A stretch of 58,948 nt of DNA from Clostridiales bacterium (GTDB lineage Bacteria; Bacillota; Clostridia; Christensenellales; Aristaeellaceae), in NCBI GenBank assembly GCA_012523405.1, contig JAAYIN010000067.1:1-58948 (forward strand), written 5' to 3'. Position 1 is the first letter of the stretch, and each line of letters starts with the position of its first letter. Made by a program: the position numbers and the translations under genes. Below the pieces are notes generated by a model. The model was not told the DNA's origin and made no database searches. It was given only the letters and a program-made list of their open reading frames with translations. Shown here piece after piece: positions 42,005 to 51,240 of the stretch.

Positions 42005-43548
42005 GTAAACGTATCGGTTGCCTGCTATTATGCCTATTGATGCTCCCAACGCTGGCCATGGCTGAAAACGTTGAGGACGCTATTGTCATTGGTATGATCA
42101 GCACGCGCACAACGGAAATCCGTCCCCTCATGCCGTCTGAGAGGGATATGATTTCTCTTTACGGCATGGTGTATGAAAGCCTTGTTGTCATTGATGATAA
42201 CGGCATTCCGCAGCCATCCCTCGCTGAAAGCTGGTCTGAGGCGAGCAGCGGCAAGACATGGACTTTTGTGCTGCGTGAAAACGTGGTGTTTTCTGATGGC
42301 ACACCATTAACCGCTCAGGATGTGGTGGCTTCCTGCCAGTATATTTTGGATATGGCGAAAAATGAAGAGCTGACGGACAAGGGCTTCTACCAAAACATGA
42401 AGTACCTTGTCTCCGCTATTTCCGTAGTTGATGAGCGCACGATCGAGGTCAAAGCGGGCAGAAGCTACTACGGCTTTTTGTATAGCATGACCTTTCCGGT
42501 CGTTCCTGCCTCGCAGGTGGATATGGCAAGCCCCCTTGGCACAGGTCCTTATGTGATCAGCTCCTTTGAGCCTGTTTCCTATATGTGGCTTGTTTCCAAC
42601 GAAAATTGGTGGCAGAACAAACCGCAGGTGGAGCAGATCACCGTCAACTTCTACACCAATAACAAAACATTGATCACCGATTACGAGTACAGCCAAGTTG
42701 ACGCGGCGTTTACTCGCTCGGTTGCTGCGGCGCAGTATAAGAGCGGTATCAACTCGCTCTCCATCCCCTATACCACAAGGCAGCTTGAGACCTTGCTCCT
42801 GCATCATAAGGAATTTCCGCTTGACAGCGCAAAGGTCAGGCAAGCGATCACCCTTGCCATTAACAAGGCATCCATTGCTAAAAATGTCTACATGGGCATG
42901 ACCATTAATGCGGATACCCCTGTGCCGTCGGACGGCTGGCTTTATAATGACGATCTGGAAAGCTCGTTTGTATATAATCCTGAAAAGGCGGCAGCGCTTT
43001 TGGAGGAGGACGGCTGGACGGACCCCGATGGCGACGGTCAACTAAACAAGGTGGTTGATGGTAAGACCAAGAACTTCGTTTTGAGGCTGATCGTTTATGA
43101 AGACCCCGACAACGATGTGCGCTTTGAAGCGGCCAATATGATCAAGGACATGCTCAAAGTGGTGGGCATTGATGTCAATGTTGAGCAGGTGACCTACGCG
43201 GATGCGCTGGAAAAGATGAAAGCAGGCTCATTTGATATGGCGCTGTGCGCATTCCAGATCGACGTCGTGCCCGATTGGGGCTTTTTCCTGAGGAAAGGGA
43301 ACAATGAAAACTACTGCCGCTATGCGAGCACCGAGATGACAGACCTTATCGATACGCTGCGCACGCAGCAGAATCAAGCGGAGTTTGCCTACACCTCGCA
43401 GGAAATTCAGCAGCAGTTTGCGACCGATATGCCCTTTGTTTGCCTATTCTATCGCACAGGAGCGATACTGACGCGCAAGATGTTCACGACCGTTCGTACG
43501 ATCAGGGAATTCGAACTGTTGCGCGGGATAGAAGCTTTTGGACGATAG
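42001..43548 (+). CDS. Family 5 extracellular solute-binding protein
   Basis: The 515-residue protein has an N-terminal signal peptide (RIGCLLLCLLMLPTLAMA) without a standard lipobox and the SBP_bac_5 fold used for oligopeptide/nickel/glycan-peptide import: LAESWSEASSGKTWTFVLRE, FSDGTPLTAQDVVAS, VRQAITLAINKASI. A DPDGDGQLN loop looks calcium-binding. No permease or ATPase genes are adjacent, and the gene is translationally coupled to a lytic transglycosylase, so binding of wall peptides for recycling or sensing is plausible. Confidence 0.88.
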   Translation: MSKRIGCLLLCLLMLPTLAMAENVEDAIVIGMISTRTTEIRPLMPSERDMISLYGMVYESLVVIDDNGIPQPSLAESWSEASSGKTWTFVLRENVVFSDGTPLTAQDVVASCQYILDMAKNEELTDKGFYQNMKYLVSAISVVDERTIEVKAGRSYYGFLYSMTFPVVPASQVDMASPLGTGPYVISSFEPVSYMWLVSNENWWQNKPQVEQITVNFYTNNKTLITDYEYSQVDAAFTRSVAAAQYKSGINSLSIPYTTRQLETLLLHHKEFPLDSAKVRQAITLAINKASIAKNVYMGMTINADTPVPSDGWLYNDDLESSFVYNPEKAAALLEEDGWTDPDGDGQLNKVVDGKTKNFVLRLIVYEDPDNDVRFEAANMIKDMLKVVGIDVNVEQVTYADALEKMKAGSFDMALCAFQIDVVPDWGFFLRKGNNENYCRYASTEMTDLIDTLRTQQNQAEFAYTSQEIQQQFATDMPFVCLFYRTGAILTRKMFTTVRTIREFELLRGIEAFGR

Positions 43549-43560
43549 GAGGTTTGATCG

Positions 43561-44574
43561 ATGAAACGCATAATAGCAGGCGCTATTTGCATGCTGATGC
43601 TGCTCTTTGGGTGCACGGGTGCACTGTGCAGCGATATGGACGAGCAGGAACTGGCGCAGATGGCGGAGGCAACGGATGCACCTATGGAAGTGCCCGAGTC
43701 GCAGGACTACGTCTATGCGCAGTCAGACGCTGAGGCATCAAGCGATGAAGTGGTAATCGACCAAGGCGAGCCGCCCGTGTTTGTGCAGCGGCTGCTGGAT
43801 ATTGCGATTGGCGAAATTGGCTATGAGGAAGGTGCGCATAGCTATACGAAGTATGGCGAATGGGCAGGAGACCCCAATGCTGAGTGGTGCGCGGAGTTTG
43901 TTTGCTGGTGCGTGAGCACTGTGGATGAGCAGTACGGCACGTCGATATTCAACGATATCTACCCCAACTGGGGCGGACAAAATCAAGGTAAAAACTGGTT
44001 CATCAAGCGTGGCCGCTTTGTGTTCCGCAAAGGCAATTGCCCCGATTGGGGATACCAATGGCTCCGCGGCGCAGATCATTTGATGAAAAAGAATGACTAT
44101 ATCCCCAATCCAGGTGATTTGGTGTTTTTCAGCTATAATGAAGCAGGCGATACGGAGCATGTGGCGATTGTGGAATACTGCACACGCGACGTGAACGATA
44201 ATGTCGTGATCCATGTGATCGAGGGGAATAACCCCTCGGCAGTTGCGCGCAATACCTATCAGCTCAGCAACAGTCAGGTGCTCGGCTTTGGCACCTGCCA
44301 GGATGTGGCGGATACCACGATGCGCAGCGGCAATATTGGCGACAAAGTGCTGGAGCTCCAGCAGTGGCTCAATGAGCTCGGATTGCTGGATGACATTCAT
44401 CTCACAGGCGCATTTGGCGGCAATACAAAAGCAGCGGTCGCGCGGTTTCAGGAAGAGCTGATGGAGGACAAAACCGTCAGCGGGATAGCAGACCGGCAAA
44501 CCCAGCAGGCGATGGAAATCATGCTGGCTGATATCATCAATAACTCGCCTGATAGTTGGGAAGTTGTTGATTGA
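43561..44574 (+). CDS. Secreted CHAP-domain amidase with peptidoglycan-binding domain
   Basis: The 337-residue product starts with a signal peptide that could also be a lipoprotein one (MLLFGC; the Phe at -2 is atypical). A linker leads to a CHAP domain (about 75-250): AEWCAEFVCWCVST has the catalytic Cys, GDTEHVAIVEYC the His, and NNPSAVARN the third polar residue. A PG_binding_1 repeat follows (SGNIGDKVLELQQWLNELG ... GAFGGNTKAAVARFQEE). It should hydrolyse wall peptides. It sits 12 bp after the solute-binding protein gene, with AGGAGG. Confidence 0.9.
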   Translation: MKRIIAGAICMLMLLFGCTGALCSDMDEQELAQMAEATDAPMEVPESQDYVYAQSDAEASSDEVVIDQGEPPVFVQRLLDIAIGEIGYEEGAHSYTKYGEWAGDPNAEWCAEFVCWCVSTVDEQYGTSIFNDIYPNWGGQNQGKNWFIKRGRFVFRKGNCPDWGYQWLRGADHLMKKNDYIPNPGDLVFFSYNEAGDTEHVAIVEYCTRDVNDNVVIHVIEGNNPSAVARNTYQLSNSQVLGFGTCQDVADTTMRSGNIGDKVLELQQWLNELGLLDDIHLTGAFGGNTKAAVARFQEELMEDKTVSGIADRQTQQAMEIMLADIINNSPDSWEVVD

Positions 44575-44706
44575 TCCCCCAAAATGGGATATTCAAAGGA
44601 ATTAACGATTTCTCCCTTTTTGCTAAAACACTGTACGTCAGGCTTGAAATGGTGTACAATATTGATCATGTTAACGCGCGAAAGGATGCGGGGAGGGGGG
44701 AAAGCC

Positions 44707-46278
44707 TTGCGGGTTTCGCAGTCGTTCTTGCTTTGGTTCCTCTTTTTGTTGATGTGTGTGAATCCGCAGCTTAGCGTTGCGGCAACATTGGATACGTCGG
44801 ATGCAGTGACAGAGATAGAAGCTACACAGATTATGAAGGAGCAGGCGCGTAATGAACGTGCGCTGCTTGTTGGTGTCGATCATTTTGTGACCAAACCAAG
44901 CATTTACCCCAGCTCCACCAATAATATTTATGCGATGCAGACGGTGTTTCAGTCCACGCTTAAGCCCTTGAAGGTGCTGATGCTGCCGGATGAACCCATT
45001 ACCTCTGCTGAAAGCTTGACAGCCCTCATTCAGGATACATTTCACAAAGCCAAAGAAGGCGATGTGAGTTATTTTTACATCAGTACCCATGGCGTCTATG
45101 ACCCCGAAAGCGGCGAGGAGCCAAGGCTGCTCCTTAGCGATGGGGTGACGGAAGGATGCATTACCCCTGCGCAGCTAGAGGCGGCCTTTGACGGGATACT
45201 GGGCACAAAGGTGCTGATGCTGGATGCGTGCAATTCAGGCTCGTTTATCAGCAAGGGCATGGTTAGCCGCCCCGATCATATTTACTTTCAGGGCGATGAT
45301 TTTAAGGTGCTGACCAGCAGCGGTGCGATGGAGGAGAGCTGGTATTGGAATGCGGAGGAAGGTACGGAGCTGTCGGGCAATGAGCCTCAGGGAGCTTTTT
45401 ACTTCACGCTGGCGCTTGGTCAGAGCCTAAGCGCAGGCAATGGATACCCTGCCGATCAAAACCGTGACGGCAGCGTGACCCTAAGCGAGCTCTATCATTA
45501 TCTATACCTCAACCACGGCGCGTCCTCCCCTCAGGTATACCCTCAGGAGGATTCGTTTGTTGTGTTCCGCTACGATGCCGCCGAAGCCTTGCCAACAGGC
45601 CTTGACCGCTCGCCGATCATTGACGTCACGTTTTCAGGCACATTGCTGAGCAAGACCTCGCGCAAGATCGCCATTGAATTTATCGCTACACGACCTGTTC
45701 GCGTGGCGTATCAGGTGGTCCCCCAGATCGATGGCAAATGGCATTTTGACAGTGCGAAGCTCATCTACGATCAAGATGAACGCTATACGGCGTATGGAGA
45801 TCGTGCGGGCGCTGTATCGGCAGGTCGTAAAGAGCGCACCCTAGCGATAGACCTTGAGGGCGAAAACTACGGCTATGTGCTGGTGCAGCTGGTGAGCATT
45901 GACGATGGCAAGCTGACGGTACACGCAGGCCGTGTGCTCTCGGTGCCGCCTGATATTGGCGAGGTGAATCTGGAAACCATTGTGCAGCCTGTATTTGAAA
46001 TGACTGGCGGCGCGGAGCTCAGCATCTTTGTGGGGCATGATTATCCCTGCTCGCTCAGCGTTGCGATTGTGGATGAAAACGACAAGGTGATTCACCGCAT
46101 CTGTCACCGCCAAAGCGCCAGATCGATGCAGCTTGATCCGCAGGGCAGCATCTTTTATTGGGACGGCAAACTCAAAAGCGGAGACCATGTGACCCCGGGG
46201 ACTTATCGGGTTCGCACGCAAGCAATTATGAACGACACGAACATTACTGCATTTTCATCCGAATTTGAGATTAAATAG
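44707..46278 (+). CDS. Secreted caspase-like (C14) protease with C-terminal beta domains
   Basis: The preferred start is TTG at 44707, because GGAGGGGGG lies just upstream and a signal peptide follows (RVSQSFLLWFLFLLMCVNP, cleavage near VAA-TLD); the frame is open to 44584. The 523-residue protein has a caspase/metacaspase-type domain: RALLVGVDHF, YFYISTHGV with catalytic His128, and KVLMLDACNSGSF with Cys175. An Asn-Arg-Asp-Gly segment, DQNRDGSVTLSEL, resembles an EF-hand or dockerin loop. The C-terminal half is beta-rich and ends in FYWDGKLKSGDHVTPGTYRVR, a FlgD-Ig-like repeat. Cleavage target unknown. Confidence 0.85.
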   Translation: MRVSQSFLLWFLFLLMCVNPQLSVAATLDTSDAVTEIEATQIMKEQARNERALLVGVDHFVTKPSIYPSSTNNIYAMQTVFQSTLKPLKVLMLPDEPITSAESLTALIQDTFHKAKEGDVSYFYISTHGVYDPESGEEPRLLLSDGVTEGCITPAQLEAAFDGILGTKVLMLDACNSGSFISKGMVSRPDHIYFQGDDFKVLTSSGAMEESWYWNAEEGTELSGNEPQGAFYFTLALGQSLSAGNGYPADQNRDGSVTLSELYHYLYLNHGASSPQVYPQEDSFVVFRYDAAEALPTGLDRSPIIDVTFSGTLLSKTSRKIAIEFIATRPVRVAYQVVPQIDGKWHFDSAKLIYDQDERYTAYGDRAGAVSAGRKERTLAIDLEGENYGYVLVQLVSIDDGKLTVHAGRVLSVPPDIGEVNLETIVQPVFEMTGGAELSIFVGHDYPCSLSVAIVDENDKVIHRICHRQSARSMQLDPQGSIFYWDGKLKSGDHVTPGTYRVRTQAIMNDTNITAFSSEFEIK

Positions 46279-46289
46279 GAGGAGAACAG

Positions 46290-47267
46290 ATGGCAAGCAA
46301 GCTAATCGTAGTGATTCCCTGTTATAACGAGCAAGAGGTATTACCCGAAACGTCCAAGCGCTTGGTTGTGAAGATGGCGTCCCTTGTGCAAAAAGGTCTG
46401 ATCAGCGATGACAGCCGCGTGCTGTTGGTCAACGACGGCAGCAAGGATCGCACATGGGAGATGATCACCGAGCTCCATGAGCAAAACCCCCTATTTGACG
46501 GGGTGAAGCTCAGCCGTAACCGCGGGCATCAAAATGCACTCCTCGCGGGGCTGATGACGGCGAAGGATCGCTGTGATATCAGCATCTCAATGGATGCGGA
46601 CTTGCAGGACGATATGGATGCGATGGATCGCTTTATTGAAGAGTATAACAAGGGCTGTGACATCGTATATGGCGTGAGAAACAAGCGCGATACCGATACG
46701 GTGTTCAAGCGCCAAACCGCGCTGATGTTCTATCGGCTCATGAAGGGTCTCGGTGTGGACATCACCTATAATCATGCGGACTACCGCCTCATGAGCAACC
46801 GCGCATTACGCGCCCTTTCGGAGTTTAAAGAAGTCAATCTATTCCTGCGCGGCATGGCGCCGCTTGTCGGCTTTCAGAGCGGCACGGTCACCTATGACCG
46901 CAGCGAACGCTTTGCCGGCGAGAGCAAGTATCCATTCAAAAAGATGCTGGCATTTGCGATTGACGGCATTACCAGCTTCTCCGTAAAGCCCCTTCGCCTG
47001 ATCACAACGGTGGGTGTCGTGATTTTCATCATTTCACTGTTCATGCTGCTGTATGCGCTGATTTCATGGATCTCGGGCAAAACCGTCATCGGCTGGACAA
47101 GCACGCTCGCATCCATTTGGATGATAGGCGGCATTCAGCTCCTCTCCCTTGGCATCATCGGCGAATATATCGGTAAGATTTACCATGAAACCAAGCAGCG
47201 CCCGCGTTTTATCATCGAGCGCTACCTGAATGAAAAAAATGATGACCCTGTGGTGGATCATCATTAA
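46290..47267 (+). CDS. GtrB/DPM1-like family 2 glycosyltransferase with two membrane helices
   Basis: The 325-residue protein has VVIPCYNEQEVLPETS, LVNDGSKDRTWEM, LSRNRGHQNALLAGL, MDADLQDDMDAM and HADYRLMSNRAL, all typical of polyprenyl-phosphate glucose (GtrB/YfdH) synthases, then RFAGESKYPFKKML and two helices (about 225-245, 262-285). AGGAGGAG precedes the ATG. It is 11 bp downstream of the caspase-like gene and ends the operon at a terminator. It may supply a sugar for wall or teichoic-acid decoration. Confidence 0.92.
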   Translation: MASKLIVVIPCYNEQEVLPETSKRLVVKMASLVQKGLISDDSRVLLVNDGSKDRTWEMITELHEQNPLFDGVKLSRNRGHQNALLAGLMTAKDRCDISISMDADLQDDMDAMDRFIEEYNKGCDIVYGVRNKRDTDTVFKRQTALMFYRLMKGLGVDITYNHADYRLMSNRALRALSEFKEVNLFLRGMAPLVGFQSGTVTYDRSERFAGESKYPFKKMLAFAIDGITSFSVKPLRLITTVGVVIFIISLFMLLYALISWISGKTVIGWTSTLASIWMIGGIQLLSLGIIGEYIGKIYHETKQRPRFIIERYLNEKNDDPVVDHH

Positions 47268-47283
47268 GCCAAAATGAACTCAG

Positions 47284-47317
47284 AGCTCCTGCGTGAAATG
47301 ATCGCAGGGGCTTTTTT
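47284..47317 (+). terminator. Terminator after the envelope operon
   Basis: AGCTCCTGCG / CGCAGGGGCT (10 bp with one G-T) with a 9-nt loop, followed by TTTTTT. Confidence 0.88.
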
Positions 47318-47427
47318 CATGCACAAAATCCAGCGAATTTCATACGCTGTGGCAAGGATAGTTGGCGCATTTGTGATTTTCATCTGTGCGCTCACATATC
47401 ATTGCACAGCCGAAAGGAGGGCGGGGC

Positions 47428-47916
47428 ATGAAGGTTTTTATTGCCCACACGCACGACCTGTTGATAAAAGGCGGTGCTGCGGTTATTGGCTTTTTGCATG
47501 GAATGACAAGCGGTGATAACCGCGCTGCTGTGCTGCTTGCAGCGATTATGGTAGCGGATTATATCAGCGGCATCGTGGCTGCTGGGATGGGCAGGAGTAA
47601 GAAAAGCGCGGGCGGCAGGCTGTCAAGTGCAGCAGGATCAAAGGGCATTTTGAAGAAGGCCATGATGCTAATGGTGGTCATGCTCGCCTACTTGCTGGAC
47701 TTGTTTGCAAACGAGGGAAACTCGATGTTCGCAAGTGCCGCCATATGGTTTTATATCAGCAACGAAGGGCTGTCGCTCATTGAGAATTTAATGCTTTGCG
47801 GCGTTCCTGTCCCAAACAAGATCAAGGTGCTGCTAGAGCAGTATGCGGAGGAAGAAAAAGACCCGCCGAAACAATCGACGGATCAGCAAAATGATGAAAA
47901 TGCGGGCAATGGCTGA
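47428..47916 (+). CDS. Phage-type holin (holin_4 / TcdE-like)
   Basis: About 162 residues from the ATG at 47428 (AAAGGAGG upstream). Three or four hydrophobic helices include VLLAAIMVADYISGIVAAGM, the family signature, then a basic KKSAGGRLSSAAGSKGILKKA loop and MFASAAIWFYISNEGLSLIENL. The tail is charged (EEEKDPPKQST). Relatives form membrane pores in phage lysis or export toxins as in clostridial TcdE. No other phage gene is near, while a CHAP hydrolase and lytic transglycosylase lie upstream across a terminator. Confidence 0.88.
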   Translation: MKVFIAHTHDLLIKGGAAVIGFLHGMTSGDNRAAVLLAAIMVADYISGIVAAGMGRSKKSAGGRLSSAAGSKGILKKAMMLMVVMLAYLLDLFANEGNSMFASAAIWFYISNEGLSLIENLMLCGVPVPNKIKVLLEQYAEEEKDPPKQSTDQQNDENAGNG

Positions 47917-47922
47917 TTGGAA

Positions 47923-48729
47923 TCAGCAAAGCCTAATGACTTCCAGATCATCGGGCACGAGTAAATTACCCTTATAGTATGCCTGCCCTTCGGCGGTATA
48001 GAGGCGTTTGCGCTCAAGGATGCGCTTATCCTCGGTGTGCCAAATCACAAGGTTTGGCACGCTGAGGCTCTGGGCAAGTTCGCATGCTTCCTTCACGGTG
48101 GTGTGATGCTTTTCGTAGGGCTTGAAAATATCGCGGTCTTCATACAGGCAAAAGGCTTCGCATAAGAGCCAGCTCGCGCTCTGAACATACTCGGCGCATA
48201 GCGGATTGTAGGGCTCATCGCCAAGGCAGCAGAGCATCTCGCCCGATGAAAGCTGGATGGTAAAACCAAACTGCTTGAGCTTGGTGGAATGAATATCAAA
48301 AAAAGTGATCTCGCGTCCGCAGATGCTTTCCTTCTGTCCGTCAAAGATGGTATGGAAAAGAATGCGCGTGCCGATCAGGCTGGTGACCTTCTTTTGCAGC
48401 GTCAGGTTTGCCATCTGCACCAGCCCGTCGATGATGGAGGAATGGCAGTAGATATGCAGGTCGCCCTCGTACTTTTTGCTGCTGATCATCGTACCGATGA
48501 TGCGCAGCACCCAGACAACGCCAAGCAGATGATCGCTGTGGGCATGGGTGATGAGCAGATGATGGATATCATCCCACTTCATATTCGCACGCTCAAACTG
48601 CGCCAGAATTCCGTTGCCGCCGCCTGCGTCACATAGGATTGTTCCTTCTTCTCCCTTGACGGCGAAGCAGGTATTATAGCATTTTGTTACCGTGGCGTTT
48701 CCTGTACCTAGTACGATCAGCTGGTCCAT
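47923..48729 (-). CDS. MBL-fold metallo-hydrolase, RNase Z-like
   Basis: The 268-residue protein has IVLGTGNATVTKCYN at the N-terminus, the metal motif LLITHAHSDHLLGV, CCLGDEPYNP and a late His in VIWHTED, the layout of the RNase Z/arylsulfatase-like MBL group. It lacks the tRNA-binding exosite arm expected in RNase Z, so another phosphodiesterase or hydrolase activity is likely. ATG start with GGAGGTGCC upstream; converges with the holin gene at 6 bp. Confidence 0.85.
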   Translation of the reverse strand: MDQLIVLGTGNATVTKCYNTCFAVKGEEGTILCDAGGGNGILAQFERANMKWDDIHHLLITHAHSDHLLGVVWVLRIIGTMISSKKYEGDLHIYCHSSIIDGLVQMANLTLQKKVTSLIGTRILFHTIFDGQKESICGREITFFDIHSTKLKQFGFTIQLSSGEMLCCLGDEPYNPLCAEYVQSASWLLCEAFCLYEDRDIFKPYEKHHTTVKEACELAQSLSVPNLVIWHTEDKRILERKRLYTAEGQAYYKGNLLVPDDLEVIRLC

Positions 48730-49020
48730 GAGGGCACCTCCATTTGATTAAGACAATCAAAATTATACCTCAGGAATCCTGATGAGACAAGAGAAAGTGA
48801 TAAAATGGGAAAAAAGCATGAATTGCACATAGGCGCAGGCGAGCGCAAAGACGCGAATCAATTGACAACCATAGGCTTTTTTGATACACTCATCACCGTT
48901 GTAATTGCTTGATAGCAAAGAATACAATGCTGCACAGATAATGACTTGTTGGCTTTTGAACGGTGGATTTTGACGCACATTCAATGCCTTCGCGCCGCTT
49001 AAAAAGGAGATCAACCAAAG

Positions 49021-50262
49021 ATGCATGATCCAATACGACTAGAGCGTGAAATACGAAAAGAACAGGGACTCCATTATTCGATATGGATAGCGATTGCGGC
49101 CATTTTTGCCTTTTCGCTTTGGATGTTCCATCGTGAATTTGCCTATGTAGGAACTGATTTTTACGTTCACAGCATCATTGCCAGTGAATTTGATTTCTCG
49201 GATCTGCATTCAATTACCAGCCGCCTGGCATACCCGCTATGGCATTTATGCGTTGCGGTGATCTATCAGCTGGGCATGCCGATTGAATGGGCTGCCGCGC
49301 TGGTATCCGCGCTTTGCAAAATGGCTGCGTTCTACTTCACCCATCGCACGATCAACGCGATTTGCGGCGATCAGGTGAAGCAATGGCATGTGACGCTGAT
49401 CAGCTTCTTGCTGATGCTGGTTACCGCCGTCCGAATCTTCCCCATCAACCAATTTGTCTACAAAGGCATCGGCTCGCCCAATGTCTGGCATAACCCCACC
49501 CAGCAGGCCGTGACCGCGGTGATGATGCTTTGCATCCCCTATCTGGTGCATTGCTGGTGCGAGTTTGAGCGCATGCGAGACGCGGGGAATCAGCAGATCA
49601 TGCTGCCTTGGCGCAAGGTGCTTTGGCTCGCGGTGCTGCTCATGGCAAGCCTAGCCTGCAAGCCGACCTTTATGCAGGCACTGCTCCCCGCAGCGTTTGT
49701 GATGTTCCTTGCGGAACTGATCAGAAACAAAAAACAGTGGCGCTACTTCATGCAGATCATCATCGCTTTCTTGCCTGCGGTTGCCTACTTCCTGCTTCAA
49801 TACCTGTACTATACAGGCGAGCTGGTGGAGTACACAAGCGGCGTTGAAATCGGGATCACGATGGAGTCCATGACCGTGGCGATCAGAAATACAGTGATGA
49901 TGTCCGCATTCCCTCTCGCATCCATCGCGGTATGTTACCGCAAGGGAATGTTCAAGGATCGCATGCTGGTGATCGGTCTCCTGATGACAGCCTTTAGCGT
50001 GATCGAAGCGATGGCGTTTCGCGAGACAGGGATGCGCTCGGGTCACGGCAACTTCACATGGGCGGCTAACAGCAGTTCGTTTTTCATGTGGGTGATCATG
50101 ACGGGAATATTCCTCAGAACCCTTGCGCAGGATATCAAGCAGCATCAGCTAACGCTTGTAAAGAAGGCGGGGTACGGAATCTCCCTGGCACTATTGGTAT
50201 GGCATCTGGGATCGGGTATCTACTACCTGTACTACCTCCTGTCCTCCAACAATGCATTTTAA
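49021..50262 (+). CDS. Uncharacterised polytopic membrane protein, possible GT-C type
   Basis: The 413-residue protein has about ten hydrophobic helices. An early outer-loop segment, YVGTDFYVHSIIAS, carries an Asp and His where GT-C enzymes have their acidic motif, and AYPLWHLCVAVIYQLG follows. Basic loops (RKVLW, RNKKQWR, KKAG) fit an inside-facing topology. I do not recognise a named family. It is a single gene; the 290 bp before it (48730-49020) hold no gene and only a weak TTGTAA ... TACAAT promoter candidate. Confidence 0.6.
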   Translation: MHDPIRLEREIRKEQGLHYSIWIAIAAIFAFSLWMFHREFAYVGTDFYVHSIIASEFDFSDLHSITSRLAYPLWHLCVAVIYQLGMPIEWAAALVSALCKMAAFYFTHRTINAICGDQVKQWHVTLISFLLMLVTAVRIFPINQFVYKGIGSPNVWHNPTQQAVTAVMMLCIPYLVHCWCEFERMRDAGNQQIMLPWRKVLWLAVLLMASLACKPTFMQALLPAAFVMFLAELIRNKKQWRYFMQIIIAFLPAVAYFLLQYLYYTGELVEYTSGVEIGITMESMTVAIRNTVMMSAFPLASIAVCYRKGMFKDRMLVIGLLMTAFSVIEAMAFRETGMRSGHGNFTWAANSSSFFMWVIMTGIFLRTLAQDIKQHQLTLVKKAGYGISLALLVWHLGSGIYYLYYLLSSNNAF

Positions 50263-50278
50263 CCAAATACATCCATTC

Positions 50279-50311
50279 GCACCCGAGGCATCATGCCTCA
50301 GGTGCGTTTTT
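50279..50311 (+). terminator. Terminator before rpsB
   Basis: GCACCCGAGGCA / TGCCTCAGGTGC, an 11-pair stem with one mismatch and a 3-nt loop, followed by GTTTTT. It isolates the translation-gene operon from the membrane protein gene. Confidence 0.88.
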
Positions 50312-50351
50312 GGTTGGATTCGCATTTATACTTGAAAAATCGCCAAAAGAC

Positions 50352-50380
50352 TTGCAACACAAGCCTGTACGTGCTATAAT
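50352..50380 (+). promoter_or_regulatory. rpsB promoter
   Basis: TTGCAA (50352-50357), 17 bp, TATAAT (50375-50380). The leader of about 100 nt holds a CTGCA-7 nt-TGCAG hairpin around a T6 run, which might be used for S2 autoregulation. Confidence 0.7.
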
Positions 50381-50486
50381 CTATCCGATTACGCACCTTT
50401 GTCGATTGGACGATTGTGCTGCATTTTTTGTGCAGTGTTCGCTCTGAGACGACACAAAGGGTGGAAAAACAAGGAGGAAACCCAAA

Positions 50487-51227
50487 ATGGCAGTTATCTC
50501 AATGAAACAGCTTCTAGAAGCGGGCGTTCACTTCGGTCACCAAACCCGCCGCTGGAACCCCAAAATGGCACAGTATATCTTCACCGAGCGCAACGGTATC
50601 TACATCATCGACCTTCAAAAGACCGTTCGCAAGGCAGACGAAGCGTATAACTTTATCCGTGACGTCGCAATGGACGGCAAGAGCGTTCTATTCGTTGGCA
50701 CAAAGAAGCAGGCTCAGGAGTCTATCGCAACTGAAGCAACTCGCTGCAACATGTATTTTGTAAATCATCGTTGGCTCGGCGGCATGCTGACCAACTTCCG
50801 TACCATCCGCACCCGTGTTGATCGCCTCAACCAGATCGACAAGATGGAGCAGATGGGTCAGTTCGACCTTCTCCCCAAGAAGGAAGTTATCAAGCTTGAG
50901 CATGAGCGCGAAAAGCTGGAAGCTAACCTTGGCGGCATCCGCGAAATGAAGAGACTCCCCGGCGCACTCTTCATCGTTGACCCCCGCAAAGAGCATATTG
51001 CAGTAGCAGAAGCTCGTTCCTTGGGCATCCCGATTGTTGCTATTGTTGATACCAACTGCGATCCCGACGAGATCGATTATGTGATCCCCGGCAATGATGA
51101 CGCTATTCGCGCTGTCAAACTGATTGCTGGCAAGCTAGCTGATGCAGTGCTGGAAGGCAAGCAGGGCGAGCAGGATGCTGCTGGCGAAGCTGCTCTTGCT
51201 GAACAAGCTGCGAAAGTATCAGAATAA
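50487..51227 (+). CDS. rpsB: 30S ribosomal protein S2
   Basis: S2 joins the 30S subunit late and binds S1/mRNA-exit features. The 246-residue protein shows [49 protein letters not shown] and [26 protein letters not shown], split by the coiled-coil hairpin around residue 110-150. ATG with AAGGAGG upstream. First gene of the conserved rpsB-tsf-pyrH block. Confidence 0.98.
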   Translation: MAVISMKQLLEAGVHFGHQTRRWNPKMAQYIFTERNGIYIIDLQKTVRKADEAYNFIRDVAMDGKSVLFVGTKKQAQESIATEATRCNMYFVNHRWLGGMLTNFRTIRTRVDRLNQIDKMEQMGQFDLLPKKEVIKLEHEREKLEANLGGIREMKRLPGALFIVDPRKEHIAVAEARSLGIPIVAIVDTNCDPDEIDYVIPGNDDAIRAVKLIAGKLADAVLEGKQGEQDAAGEAALAEQAAKVSE

Positions 51228-51240
51228 TTTAGGCTTGTTA

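Noticed and set aside
47428-47916. Prophage remnant
   Set aside because: No integrase, structural genes or attachment repeats near the holin.
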